64,000 nt of DNA from Pseudogemmobacter hezensis (GTDB lineage: Bacteria; Pseudomonadota; Alphaproteobacteria; Rhodobacterales; Rhodobacteraceae): the NCBI RefSeq assembly GCF_013155295.1, contig NZ_JABJXT010000010.1, forward strand, positions 1 to 64,000, in the 5' to 3' direction. This document shows, piece after piece, positions 40,960 through 49,648 of this stretch. Under the pieces are notes generated by a model, which worked only from the letters and a program-made list of their open reading frames with translations, did no database searches and was not told where the DNA came from. Numbering within the stretch: the first letter of the stretch is position 1; every line of letters starts with the position of its first letter. The translations under genes and the position numbers were made by a program.

Positions 40960-42116
40960 GCGGCCCCCTTGCGGGTCAGCGCCTCGTCATAGCGGTCCCA
41001 GATCGGGCGCAGATCGACCACCTGGCGGGAATGGCGCGCCTGATCCATCGAAAGCGCCAGGACGCCTGCCTCAAGCGCGTCGAGCGTCGAGACCGGCAGC
41101 GCCGCACCTTTGGTGACATTGGCGACAATGCCTGCGGCCATTTCCTCATCCGCGCCGTAGTGCTGCGAAAGGGCGGTGGCCTTATACTCGCGGTCGATCA
41201 CCCGCTCTTCGGTCAGGGCGTCGGTCACGCGGAAAAAGCCGCGAATGAAATCGCCCTCGGCCTGGGCGCGGGTGCCAAAGGCGGCAAAGCGGCGGAACTG
41301 ATCGGGGGCGTTCAGATTGGTGTGGAAGTTCATCCCCACGCCATTCGCATATTCCACAATCGCCACCTGATAGTCGATGATATCGCCGTCAGAATCGAAA
41401 ACCTTGTCCGAGCCATTCCAGCCCGAAGGTTTCTTATGAAAGACTGACATATCGTTAACGCCATAGCTGCGCGGGTCATTGGCGGGGATAAAGGTCTTGC
41501 GCCCGCCGAAAGAGGCCACACGCTCAGGCCGCGCCTGGATCAGACCGTTGTAAAGGTCGAGATCATGGCAGCATTTTTCCAGCATGAAGCTGCCGGACCA
41601 TTTCTCATAGCGCCGCCAGTCACGCATGAAAAACGCGCCGTGATAGGGGTAGATATGCTCGGCCGCCTCAATCGAGACGATATTCCCCAGCGTGCCCGCA
41701 TCGCGTGCGGCCAGCAGGTCGCGGTACAGCGGCGCATAGCGCAGCACGAGGCCGACCGAGAGGTTCTCATGGCCGTATTTCGCCAGCAACTGCGCCAGCG
41801 CATAGGTGTCCTCAATCGAAGAGACGATAGGTTTTTCTGAGAAAACCTTCACCCCCGCTTCCAGGCCCAGACGGATATGCCCGAGGTGGAAATGGTTCGG
41901 CGAGCCGATCATCAAAAGGTCAAAACCGCCCGCTTTGATCAGCGCCTCGGGGCTGTCATGGCTGATACCGGCGGGGATATTGTGCTCTTGCAAAGTCGCC
42001 ATGCCAGCGGGCGCGGGATCGTAATAGCCTACGATCTCAAAATCCGGGTCCATTTCCCGAAACACATGGCCAAGATAGCCGAGACGATAGCCCAGGCCGA
42101 TTATAGCGACTCGCAT
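40956..42116 (-). CDS. Gfo/Idh/MocA family oxidoreductase
   Basis: A 386-residue NAD(P)-dependent sugar dehydrogenase of the GFO/IDH/MocA type. N-terminal Rossmann domain: VAIIGLGYRLGYLG, then VFSEKPIV (the EKP motif with the catalytic Lys, about residue 94) and a C-terminal alpha/beta domain with the His-containing LEKCCHDLDLYNGL (catalytic D-x-x-H-type region). Members oxidise sugars, inositols or amino sugars, some with N-acetyl groups. First gene of the importer-dgoKA run. An RpiR-box-like sequence (42206-42220) and the tandem repeat lie upstream. Confidence 0.88.
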   Translation of the reverse strand: MRVAIIGLGYRLGYLGHVFREMDPDFEIVGYYDPAPAGMATLQEHNIPAGISHDSPEALIKAGGFDLLMIGSPNHFHLGHIRLGLEAGVKVFSEKPIVSSIEDTYALAQLLAKYGHENLSVGLVLRYAPLYRDLLAARDAGTLGNIVSIEAAEHIYPYHGAFFMRDWRRYEKWSGSFMLEKCCHDLDLYNGLIQARPERVASFGGRKTFIPANDPRSYGVNDMSVFHKKPSGWNGSDKVFDSDGDIIDYQVAIVEYANGVGMNFHTNLNAPDQFRRFAAFGTRAQAEGDFIRGFFRVTDALTEERVIDREYKATALSQHYGADEEMAAGIVANVTKGAALPVSTLDALEAGVLALSMDQARHSRQVVDLRPIWDRYDEALTRKGAA

Positions 42117-42205
42117 TCCACACTCCCTGTGGAGAAATTCTTTTTCTGGATCATGGGATCTGGCAGGGTGCCCGTCAATATAATTTCATCATTTTCTGAA
42201 AAATG

Positions 42206-42220
42206 TGTAATTCGTTTTCA
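42206..42220. promoter_or_regulatory. Operator-like palindrome before oxidoreductase-importer operon
   Basis: TGTAATTCGTTTTCA, close to TGTAATTAAATTTCA found before the RidA gene. It is 90 bases upstream of the oxidoreductase start. It may bind the RpiR-type regulator encoded at 47879. Confidence 0.4.
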
Positions 42221-42307
42221 CGTGCTGCCTGTGCTCTGCGCATCGTCGCGCCGATGGCGCAGCAAAGGCGGGCCATTTGTCGGAAAGAATGCACGGTCTG
42301 CGGCCAG

Positions 42308-42410
42308 GCGACGTGTTTCGCCTTCGGCTCGGGCGGCGCGTTTTCGCCTTCGGCTCGGGCGGCCTGTTTCCGCCTTCGGCTCAGGCGGCGCGTTTTCGCC
42401 TTTGGTTCAG
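42308..42410. repeat. Four 26-base tandem repeats with UUCG-loop potential
   Basis: Consensus GCGGCGCGTTTTCGCC followed by TTCGGCTCGG. Units: 42308-42332 (25 bases, diverged), 42333-42358, 42359-42384, 42385-42410. Each contains GCCTTCGGC (degenerate in the last), which can fold into a C(UUCG)G tetraloop. The last unit and a half covers the final ten codons and stop of the ROK kinase gene, so the array has grown at its 3' end. Confidence 0.75.
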
Positions 42411-43298
42411 GCCAAGCACGGCCGCGCCCACCAGACCCGGCTCGATTGCGCATTGTGCGGGCACGATCAGCGGGCGGTCATAATGCTGCAGGATGCGCGC
42501 GCGCACGGCATGGTCAAGCGCGGCGATCAGCGGGCGCGCGTTCGACAGCCCGCCGCCCACTGCCATGATTCCAGCCCCCAGCATATTTTGCACCATGGCC
42601 AGCGGCCCGGCCATCAGCTCCAGCCAGATTTCAATCGTGCGGCTGGCCGAGGCCTGGCCATCCTGCCAAAGCGCGACGATTTCCTCAGAGCTGGCGGTGG
42701 CGCAGGGGTTCAGGATGGCATGCAACCGCTCCATCCCGCGGGCCGAGCAGATCGCGTCCAGGCATCCCACCTGGCCGCAGCCGCAGGGAATGGCGGGCAG
42801 CACGGTCTCGCCGATGATGCGCTGTGCAACCGGGCCGTGACCCCATTCCCCCGCGAACCCGCCCGAGGCATTGATCAGCTCGCCGCGCACCACGACGCCG
42901 CCACCGACCCCGGTGCCGATGATGATGCCAAAGACCACCGCATGGCCCGCGCCCGCGCCCAGCGTCGCCTCGGCCAGGGCAAAGCAATCGGCGTCATTTC
43001 CGAGGATCACCGGCAGGCCAAGAGCGGTCTCAAGCGTGGATTGCAGATGCAGCCCGGTCAGGCAGGGGATATTGGCGACGGTGGCAAGGCCGGTTTCAGG
43101 GTCGATCACCCCGGCGATGGAAAAGGCCAGCCCCTCTGGCGGGGTCGAGGCGTTTTCAATCGCCGCCCGCAGGACCGCAATGAAGGCGGCAAGGTCATGG
43201 CCGGGCGTGGGCACCCGCCCGCCGGGGCGGATGTCATCTTGCGCAAAGGCCTCGGCCGTTTTGATCGCGGTGCCGCCGATGTCGAAACAAAGGATCAA
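42381..43298 (-). CDS. ROK family sugar kinase, NagK-like
   Basis: A 305-residue ROK kinase. N-terminal phosphate motif CFDIGGTAIKTA, GNDADCFALAEA with catalytic Asp, GTGVGGGVVVRGEL, and the ROK zinc site WGHGP ... CGCGQVGCLD (usual final Glu replaced by Asp). It probably phosphorylates a free N-acetylhexosamine or hexose, supplying NagA encoded just upstream. The C terminus (NQRRKRAA) is written by copies of the 26-base tandem repeat and may be an extension not present in relatives. The 82-base gap to nagA has no obvious promoter. Confidence 0.9.
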   Translation of the reverse strand: MILCFDIGGTAIKTAEAFAQDDIRPGGRVPTPGHDLAAFIAVLRAAIENASTPPEGLAFSIAGVIDPETGLATVANIPCLTGLHLQSTLETALGLPVILGNDADCFALAEATLGAGAGHAVVFGIIIGTGVGGGVVVRGELINASGGFAGEWGHGPVAQRIIGETVLPAIPCGCGQVGCLDAICSARGMERLHAILNPCATASSEEIVALWQDGQASASRTIEIWLELMAGPLAMVQNMLGAGIMAVGGGLSNARPLIAALDHAVRARILQHYDRPLIVPAQCAIEPGLVGAAVLGLNQRRKRAA

Positions 43299-43380
43299 GG
43301 GTTTCTCCAGAGGGTCTGAGGGGCGGGCTTTGGGTTGCGATGCCGATTAAATGGGGGCCAATTATGCCGATTATACAGCG

Positions 43381-44535
43381 TCAGCCGGGATCTGCGACAA
43401 TGGGTTTGCCGGAAATCCATGTGCCTTTGGGCTGCAGCCGGTCATTGAGGCTGATGAAATCGGCCCGCGCACCGGGGCGCAGATGGCCGCGATCACTTAG
43501 GCCCATTGCCGCAGCGGGGTGGGCCGAGGCCAGGCGCAGAGATTGCTCCAGCGGCAGGCCCAGCTGCTGGTAGCAATAGCGCACCGCGTCGATCAGCGCG
43601 ATATCCGCGCCCGCAAGCGTGCCGTCCTGCAGCGTCAGCCGCCCGCCCTGGCGAAAGATCTGCCGCCCGTTCAGCATGAATCCGGTCTGATCGCTGCCAA
43701 TCGTCGACATCGCATCCGAGACAAGGAAGATGCCGCCATCCGCCTGCCCGGCCCTGGCCGCGATGGCCACCCGCAGCGAGGCATCGGCGACGTGAAAGCC
43801 ATCGGCGATCAGCCCGGCCCAGATCTGCGGGCTGTCCAGCCCGGCCCCGACCAGCCCGGGTGCGCGGTGGCCTAGCTGGCTCATGGCGTTGTAGAGATGG
43901 GTGACCATGCGGGCCCCGGCGGCGATCCACTCACGGGCGGTCTGCCAGTCGCAATCGCTGTGGCCCAATGAGACGCAGATCCCCGCCGCTGTCAGATCCT
44001 CGACCTGGGCGGGGGTGGTGGATTCGGGGGCCAGCGTCACGATCAGGCGCGGCAGTTCGGCTGCGGCCATGATCAGCACCGCCTGATCCTCGCAATCCAT
44101 CGGGCGGATCAGGGCGGGGTCATGGGTGCCCTTGCGGGCCAGCGACAGATGCGGGCCTTCCAGATGCAGGCCCAGAAAGCCGGGCGCAGAACGGCTGGCG
44201 GCCCCGGCACTGATCGCGGCCTGGGTGACCTCGGGGCGGTCGGTGATCAGGGTGACCATGGTCGCGGTGGTGCCAAAGCGGGCATGGGCGGCGCAGATCG
44301 CGGCGATCCCCTCTGGTGTGGGGTCATTGTTGAAAAGCACGCCGCCGCCGCCATTGACCTGCAGATCGATCAGCCCGGGCGCGACAAAGCCGTCAAGGCG
44401 CGGGCCCTGCGGTGCCTCGGCTGAGGGGGTGATCGCGGTGATCATGCCGTTTTGCACGACAAGGGCCGCGTCATGGTGCCAGCTGTCACCGTCAAAGATA
44501 CGCGCGGCGTGAAAGGCGGTGGCGGTCATCGGCAT
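43381..44535 (-). CDS. nagA: N-acetylglucosamine-6-phosphate deacetylase
   Basis: A 384-residue amidohydrolase. Conserved NagA blocks: GFVAPGLIDLQVNGGGGV, GLHLEGPHLSLARKGTHDP (metal Glu), VSLGHSDCDW (metal His), MVTHLYNAM (His), FLVSDAMSTIGS with the catalytic Asp, and a C-terminal LSDRGHLRPGARADFI. It removes acetate from GlcNAc-6-P to give GlcN-6-P, which NagB (55052-55831) then deaminates. ATG 44535 directly abuts the stop of the upstream PLP-enzyme gene. It belongs to the leftward operon starting at 47677. Confidence 0.94.
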   Translation of the reverse strand: MPMTATAFHAARIFDGDSWHHDAALVVQNGMITAITPSAEAPQGPRLDGFVAPGLIDLQVNGGGGVLFNNDPTPEGIAAICAAHARFGTTATMVTLITDRPEVTQAAISAGAASRSAPGFLGLHLEGPHLSLARKGTHDPALIRPMDCEDQAVLIMAAAELPRLIVTLAPESTTPAQVEDLTAAGICVSLGHSDCDWQTAREWIAAGARMVTHLYNAMSQLGHRAPGLVGAGLDSPQIWAGLIADGFHVADASLRVAIAARAGQADGGIFLVSDAMSTIGSDQTGFMLNGRQIFRQGGRLTLQDGTLAGADIALIDAVRYCYQQLGLPLEQSLRLASAHPAAAMGLSDRGHLRPGARADFISLNDRLQPKGTWISGKPIVADPG

Positions 44536-45654
44536 TTACCAGACCGTGCCGCGTGCGGCGAGTTTCTCGACCCGCGTCACCCGGCCCGCGCGGTGAAAGA
44601 CCATGCGGTCAAAGAGGTTTGAGACCACGCAGGTATGGTTTGGCACCACGCGCACCAGATCACCCACCCCTGGCCCCACTCCTGGCCCCGGCGCGGTGCA
44701 GGCGCTGAGGTCAACCACCGCATGCTCCTCAGACAGCGCGGTGATGCGGGCGCCCGGCAGCCCCTCGATCTCGCCGAAATCCGTGAAGCCCAGCAGATCC
44801 GAGGTCAGCGCCTTAGAGCCGCAATCCAGCACCGCACGATCCGCCGTCGGGCGCGAAACCACGGTGGCCAGCACATGCATCGCCAGATCCTCTGGCCCGC
44901 ATTCGCCCGCGCGCACCATCGAGCGGTCATTGTAGATATAGGTCCCGGCCCGATGCTCGGTCGCCGAGGGCACCAGATGCGCCTTCCACAGATCGGGCGA
45001 GCCGCCATTGGTGCGGATCGGGCAGGGGATACCGGCCTCAGCCAGCAGCGCCATGCTCTCTTGCAGGAACGTCTCGACCCGGGCCGCACCACCAGGGGCC
45101 GGATAGGTCATCAGCCCGCCAAAGCGCAGCCCGCTTGCGGCAGTGATCTGCTGGGCCAAAACCAGCGCCTCTGCCGGGCTTTGCACCCCGCAGCGCCCGC
45201 CGCCGGTGTCGCATTCGACCAGCACGCTGAGGGGTTTTTGCCCCGCGAAAACCGCCGCCAGCCCGGCAATCGTCACCGCTGAATCGGCCGTCACCGCCAG
45301 CCGCGCCACGCGTTTGTTCAGCGAGACCAGCCGCATCAGCCGCGCGACACCAAGGATGTTATAGGTGATCAGAATATCGTCGAAGCCCGCATCGGCAAAA
45401 GCCTCGGCCTCGGTCAGTTTCTGGCAATTGATGCCAACCGCGCCTGCCTCGATCTGCTGATGGGCGATGGCGGCAATCTTGTGGGTCTTGATATGGGGGC
45501 GGAAATTCAGCCCGTGCTCTGTCATATAGCTTTGAGCGCGGGCGATATTCGCGGCCAGCCGATCCTCATCGATCACCGGAATGGGCGTGGCCAGATCCTC
45601 CAGCCGGGTGCCGGCTTTGGGCCAGGGAAAGTCCTCGGAACCGGGGGCGCTCAT
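44536..45654 (-). CDS. DSD1-type PLP enzyme (D-serine dehydratase / D-threonine aldolase-like)
   Basis: A 372-residue fold-III PLP enzyme. PLP lysine in NFRPHIKTHK (about residue 49); GGGRCGV and GGLMTYPAPGG form the phosphate site; the C-terminal metal site reads PNHTCVVSN, i.e. HxC, as known for DSD1-type D-serine dehydratase rather than the HxD of D-threonine aldolase. ATG 45654 overlaps the M81 peptidase stop by 4 nt. A D-amino-acid enzyme inside an amino-sugar operon with two M81 peptidases suggests that the substrate carries a D-amino acid or D-hydroxyacid-like part. The exact reaction is not decided by sequence. Confidence 0.85.
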   Translation of the reverse strand: MSAPGSEDFPWPKAGTRLEDLATPIPVIDEDRLAANIARAQSYMTEHGLNFRPHIKTHKIAAIAHQQIEAGAVGINCQKLTEAEAFADAGFDDILITYNILGVARLMRLVSLNKRVARLAVTADSAVTIAGLAAVFAGQKPLSVLVECDTGGGRCGVQSPAEALVLAQQITAASGLRFGGLMTYPAPGGAARVETFLQESMALLAEAGIPCPIRTNGGSPDLWKAHLVPSATEHRAGTYIYNDRSMVRAGECGPEDLAMHVLATVVSRPTADRAVLDCGSKALTSDLLGFTDFGEIEGLPGARITALSEEHAVVDLSACTAPGPGVGPGVGDLVRVVPNHTCVVSNLFDRMVFHRAGRVTRVEKLAARGTVW

Positions 45655-47156
45655 ATCGTGTCTCCGAACGGGTTTTCGATGCGCGGCCAGATGTCCTTGC
45701 GCACCAGGCGATAGGGATTGGTCGCCGGATTGTTGGGATAGGGCTTTCCGGCGCTGCAATAAAGCACCTCTGACGCGATGGGCGCGAAAGCTGCATAGAA
45801 GTGATTGGTCGATTTGATCACCAGGATCTTTTGCGCCAGCGGGTCAATCCCAAGCGCGGAGAAAAGCGAGGGATCATAGCTTTGCACGCGCACCGTGTTC
45901 AGGATCACCTCGATCCCGGTCTCATTGCCATGCGCATCCAGCAAGGCGATCCGCGCCGCCGGGCCGAAAAGCGCGATGCTTTCGCCGAAGTGCATCTCGG
46001 CCCCCGCATTCAGGCGCACGACACGCACCATCGCGTCGCAGGGCTCACCTGTCTCGGGGGCTGATTTCGCGCCAAAACGCAGCGGCATCTCGGCCCCTTC
46101 GCCGGCGACAAAGCACAGCTGCACCGCGATCGGATCCCAGATCGTGCCGACAGCCACGCCTTTGGCGCCGCGTGCGATCAGCTCTTTCAGCACGACCGTC
46201 GCATCCCCCGCCGTGCCGCCGCCCGGATTGTCCCACATATCGGCGATGACGACGGGCCAGGCGGTGGCGGCCATGGCCCGGGTGGCGGCCTCTTGCTCGT
46301 TTATCTGCGGCATCATATGGCGGCCGCGATTGGCGAAAAGCGCGCGACCGAACTCCTCGGCCAGGGCCGCGCCATGGGCGGCGTCATCATCGGTGACCGC
46401 GACCATTTTCGTGCCCATCTCAGGCACGTCACCCGCCATGAAACCATGGATCGCCGAGAGCGACAGCAGTTTCGGATCGCTGGCCTCCAGCGCCATCATA
46501 CGGTCGACGAAACTGCGCATCGGCTCGCGTGAGGTGGGGAAGACGTCGATCATCCGGCAGTCGAATACCGAGGTGACGGGCCTGACCCGCCCCTCAAGCG
46601 TGTCAACCGCGATGCGCCAGAGATCCTCGGCCCGGTCAACGAAATCGGTATGGGGGAATTCCTTGAAGGCGACGAAGAAATCCAGCGCTGCCACCCGCTG
46701 TGCGGTCAGATGGCTGTGCGGGTCCATTTCCGCGCAAAAGAGCACATCGGGCCCGATCATCTGCCGGATCCGGGTCAGGAAATCGCCCTCGGGGTCCAGA
46801 TAGCCCTGCGCGACCATCGCGCCATGCAGGCCCAGCACCACCGCATCAACGGGCAGCGCATCCGCCAGCTGGGCAAGGATTTCATCGCGCAGCCCCTCAT
46901 AGGCCCCGCGTGAGATCAGGCCCGCCGGGTCCGCCCAGGCGGCGGTGCCCTCAATCAGCTGCCAGCCCTTTTCGGCGCAGACGCGGCGCCCGACCGTGAT
47001 CGGCGCGGTGCAAAGCGTCGGCGTCACCGGGTGCTGGCCGGGGGGGGCATAAAGCGAATCCTCAAACCCTTTGCGGTCGATCACGATGGGCGAAAACGTA
47101 TTCGTCTCGGTCGCAAGCGCCGCCGTGAAGATCCGTTTGGGGGCATCAGAGGACAT
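45651..47156 (-). CDS. M81 family metallopeptidase (MlrC-like), copy 1
   Basis: A 501-residue M81 (microcystinase MlrC-type) zinc hydrolase. N-terminal ATETNTFSP, LGLHGAMVAQGYLDPEGD and EMDPHSHLT carry the presumed metal ligands, and VIADMWDNPGGGTAGD marks the second half. Known MlrC opens tetrapeptides from microcystin; most relatives have unknown substrates. The frame extends to GTG 47162, but AAGGAG spaces best with ATG 47156. It follows the NTF2-like gene after 2 nt and overlaps the PLP enzyme. A second M81 gene of the same region is at 51560-53011. Confidence 0.88.
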   Translation of the reverse strand: MSSDAPKRIFTAALATETNTFSPIVIDRKGFEDSLYAPPGQHPVTPTLCTAPITVGRRVCAEKGWQLIEGTAAWADPAGLISRGAYEGLRDEILAQLADALPVDAVVLGLHGAMVAQGYLDPEGDFLTRIRQMIGPDVLFCAEMDPHSHLTAQRVAALDFFVAFKEFPHTDFVDRAEDLWRIAVDTLEGRVRPVTSVFDCRMIDVFPTSREPMRSFVDRMMALEASDPKLLSLSAIHGFMAGDVPEMGTKMVAVTDDDAAHGAALAEEFGRALFANRGRHMMPQINEQEAATRAMAATAWPVVIADMWDNPGGGTAGDATVVLKELIARGAKGVAVGTIWDPIAVQLCFVAGEGAEMPLRFGAKSAPETGEPCDAMVRVVRLNAGAEMHFGESIALFGPAARIALLDAHGNETGIEVILNTVRVQSYDPSLFSALGIDPLAQKILVIKSTNHFYAAFAPIASEVLYCSAGKPYPNNPATNPYRLVRKDIWPRIENPFGDTI

Positions 47157-47158
47157 GA

Positions 47159-47677
47159 TCACTCCTTAATATAGGGCAGATAGCCCACAAAGCCCGCGAT
47201 CTTCCACTGGCCATTTTCGCGGCGGCAGATGTAAAGCGTCTGCCAGTTCATCCGGTCGCTGCTGCCATCGGCTTTGGGCAGATGGCCGTCGAATTTCTTG
47301 CGCACGAGGGCCGCGTCGCCGGTGATCTCAATCTCTTCCAGCCGGGTTGCGGCATAGATATGCGGGCGCGGATCGCCTGCGAATTTGCCCGCCGCCTTGT
47401 CGGCCAGATAGCACTTTGCATCGGCCAGCCAGCTGTCGCGATAGGCCCCGATCGTGGGGAAGGCAAAGGTATAGCCCTGCGGGTCGGGCTGATGATTGCC
47501 CGAGATCCCGGTGAAATTCCCTGCGGTGAAATCGCCCGCGACCATCCCCCAGTTGGCGCTGGCCCAGGCGTCGATGTCGCGCGGGACCAGCATTTCCCAG
47601 ATCGCGCGGCGGTCGGGGTCATCTGCGGGGAAGGGGTTCACGAATGGGTCGCGCTTTGCCGTCACTTTAGCCGTCAT
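47159..47677 (-). CDS. NTF2-like (SnoaL-fold) protein
   Basis: A 172-residue protein without signal peptide, containing MLVPRDIDAWASANWGMVAGDFT at the start and NWQTLYICRRENGQWKIAGFVGYLPY at the end, the pattern of an NTF2-like cone fold that binds small molecules. No family-specific catalytic residues are visible. It is the first gene of the leftward operon M81-PLP enzyme-nagA-ROK, and an operator-like palindrome (47691-47704) lies 13 bases before its ATG. It may handle the same substrate as the M81 peptidase, but this is only suggested by position. Confidence 0.7.
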   Translation of the reverse strand: MTAKVTAKRDPFVNPFPADDPDRRAIWEMLVPRDIDAWASANWGMVAGDFTAGNFTGISGNHQPDPQGYTFAFPTIGAYRDSWLADAKCYLADKAAGKFAGDPRPHIYAATRLEEIEITGDAALVRKKFDGHLPKADGSSDRMNWQTLYICRRENGQWKIAGFVGYLPYIKE

Positions 47678-47690
47678 TTGGGCTGTCCCA

Positions 47691-47704
47691 TGAAAATAAT
47701 TTCA
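47691..47704. promoter_or_regulatory. Operator-like palindrome before NTF2-like gene
   Basis: TGAAAATAATTTCA, with TGAAA/TTTCA arms, in the divergent region between the leftward amino-sugar operon and the RpiR gene. A related site is at 47764-47778. Likely RpiR operator. Confidence 0.45.
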
Positions 47705-47763
47705 GCTTGATCGCTTATTATCTGGAATAATCGGAAAGATCATGGCTAAATGTCAAGGCAGAA

Positions 47764-47778
47764 CGAAAATGAATTTCG
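47764..47778. promoter_or_regulatory. Second operator-like palindrome upstream of RpiR gene
   Basis: CGAAAATGAATTTCG, CGAAA/TTTCG arms, 60 bases from the other site in the same divergent gap and about 100 bases before the regulator start. It suggests autoregulation. Confidence 0.4.
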
Positions 47779-47878
47779 GATTTCAGCGGATGCATGATCA
47801 GGCTCTTGACCGGGATTGCAGGACAGGTTTCCTGACCTGTGCAGCTGCCCCGGCCCAGGGGTGCCGAGGGAGATCCGC

Positions 47879-48778
47879 ATGACTGCCATCACTGAAACCA
47901 CCGCCCAGACCCCCACCGAGCTGATCGCGGCGCTGAGCGACGAAGAGGGGCGGCTTTCGGCGCTGGAAAAGCGGCTGGCAGAGCTGGTTCTCTCGGATAT
48001 GACCTATGCCACCAATGCGTCGATCACCGAGATCGCGGCGAAGGCCGGGGTCTCGCCGCCGACGGTGACGCGCTTTTGCCGTCGTCTGGGGTGCTCCAGC
48101 TTTTCGGATTTCAAGGTGCAGCTGGCGCGTTCGACCTATGTCGGCCTGCGCTATCTGAAGCCCGAATCGGTGACATCGACCGCCGCCGAGGTGGCCGAGG
48201 ACATCGTGACCAAGGCGCAGAACGCGCTGTTTGAGATGCATCGCAACCTGGATCTGGACGCGGTCGAGCGTGCCGTCGCGCTGATCGCAAAGGCGGAAAT
48301 GGTGCATGCCTTCGGCTCTGGCGGCAATTCGGCGATGATCGCCAATGAGCTGCAAAACCGTCTGTTCCGGCTGGGGATCCGTATCTCGGCCTCGAATGAT
48401 CACGGCATGCATCTGATGCTGTCGGCGGCGGCAGAGCCGGGAACGGTGGTGTTCGGATCCTCTTTCACCGGCCGCAATCACGAGCTGGCCCGCTGTTTCG
48501 GCCTGCTGCGGGCGCGGGGGATCCCGACGATTGCGTTGACGCAAAGCGGCACCCCGGTGGCCGAGGCGGCCGATGTGGTGATCGCGGTCGATCTGCCCGA
48601 GGGGCGCAATATCTTCCGCGCCACCTCGACCCGTTTCGCCTTTCTGGCGGCGCTCGATATTCTGGCGAACCTGGTGGCCTATGCGGATAAGCCGCGCTCG
48701 GCCCGGGTTCTGCGCGGCATCAAGGAACAGCTGATCCGTCACCGGGATGGCGACGACCGCCAGGTGCTGGGCGACTGA
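47879..48778 (+). CDS. MurR/RpiR family transcriptional regulator
   Basis: A 299-residue regulator: N-terminal HTH_6 domain with AEIAAKAGVSPPTVTRFCRRLGCSSFSDFK (about 45-80) and C-terminal SIS sugar-phosphate domain with MVHAFGSGGNSAMIANELQNRLFRLG, GSSFTGRNHELARCFGLLRARG and ALTQSGTPVAEAADVVIAVD. RpiR proteins sense phosphosugars such as GlcNAc-6-P or MurNAc-6-P. It heads the rightward SDR-GH20-M81-MFS-CutC run and is divergent from the nagA operon. ATG 47879 follows GAGGGAGAT. Palindromes around TGAAA/TTTCA in three promoters are its likely targets. Confidence 0.92.
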   Translation: MTAITETTAQTPTELIAALSDEEGRLSALEKRLAELVLSDMTYATNASITEIAAKAGVSPPTVTRFCRRLGCSSFSDFKVQLARSTYVGLRYLKPESVTSTAAEVAEDIVTKAQNALFEMHRNLDLDAVERAVALIAKAEMVHAFGSGGNSAMIANELQNRLFRLGIRISASNDHGMHLMLSAAAEPGTVVFGSSFTGRNHELARCFGLLRARGIPTIALTQSGTPVAEAADVVIAVDLPEGRNIFRATSTRFAFLAALDILANLVAYADKPRSARVLRGIKEQLIRHRDGDDRQVLGD

Positions 48779-48847
48779 GTTCGGCCCGGGGGCGAAGGCG
48801 GCCGCCCTGGGGTTCTGGTTTTCGTGCCGCGAGGGACAGGCTGGATC

Positions 48848-49639
48848 ATGGCTTTGGAAGCGCGCACAGAGTTGCCGAGACTTGCGATTATCACGGGGGC
48901 GGCGGGCGATATTGGCCGCGCCATTGCCGCGCGGCTGCGCCGGGATCACGACATTGTCCTGATGGCGGATCTGGATCTGGCGGCGGTGACGCGGGCGGCG
49001 CATGCGCTTGGCGATGCTTTCGTGCCGCATCAGACCGATGTGACCGATCCGCACAGCTGCCAGGCCCTGGCCGAGCGTGCCGATGAGCTGGGCAGCCTGT
49101 CAACGCTGGTCAATAACGCGGGGGCAGCGCGGGCACCGGGCCTGCAATCGACCACCCTGACCGATTGGCAAAGCGACCGGGCGCTGAACCTGGACGCGGC
49201 CTTCCACAGCTTTCACGCGCTGGCGCCGCAGCTGATTGCGGGCAAGGGCTCGGTCATCAATATCGCCTCGGTCAATGGGATGGGCGTCTATGGCCACCCG
49301 GCCTATTCGGCCGCGAAAGCAGGGATGATCCATCTGACGCGGATGATTGCGGTGGAATATGGCCGCCACGGCGTGCGGGCGAATGTGGTGGCACCGGGCA
49401 CCGTGCGCACCCAGGCCTGGGAGGCGCGGGCGCAGCAAAACCCCGATGTCTTCCGTGAGGCGGCAAAGCATTACCCGCTGGGCCGGATCGTGCGCCCCGA
49501 GGATGTCGCCGAGGCGGTGGGCTTTCTGGCCTCGCCCCTGGCGGCAGCGATTACCGGGGTTTGCCTGCCTGTCGATTGCGGTCTGACCGCCGGGCAGCCG
49601 GCGCTTGCCCGCACCTTCAGCCAATCCGATGACTGGTAA
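48848..49639 (+). CDS. SDR family oxidoreductase
   Basis: A 263-residue classical short-chain dehydrogenase. Cofactor motif IITGAAGDIGRAIA, acidic residues after the second strand (MADLDL) favouring NAD, NNAGAAR, catalytic Ser in NIASVNGMG, Tyr and Lys in YSAAKAG and the PGTVRT segment. The C terminus GVCLPVDCGLTAG is complete. ATG 48848 follows AGGGACAGG, 69 bases after the regulator stop. It likely oxidises or reduces a sugar or hydroxy acid of the local pathway; its substrate is not known. Confidence 0.9.
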   Translation: MALEARTELPRLAIITGAAGDIGRAIAARLRRDHDIVLMADLDLAAVTRAAHALGDAFVPHQTDVTDPHSCQALAERADELGSLSTLVNNAGAARAPGLQSTTLTDWQSDRALNLDAAFHSFHALAPQLIAGKGSVINIASVNGMGVYGHPAYSAAKAGMIHLTRMIAVEYGRHGVRANVVAPGTVRTQAWEARAQQNPDVFREAAKHYPLGRIVRPEDVAEAVGFLASPLAAAITGVCLPVDCGLTAGQPALARTFSQSDDW

Positions 49640-49648
49640 GGCCCGATC

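Noticed and set aside
42308-42410. CRISPR array
   Set aside because: The 26-base units follow each other directly with no spacers, and no cas gene is present.
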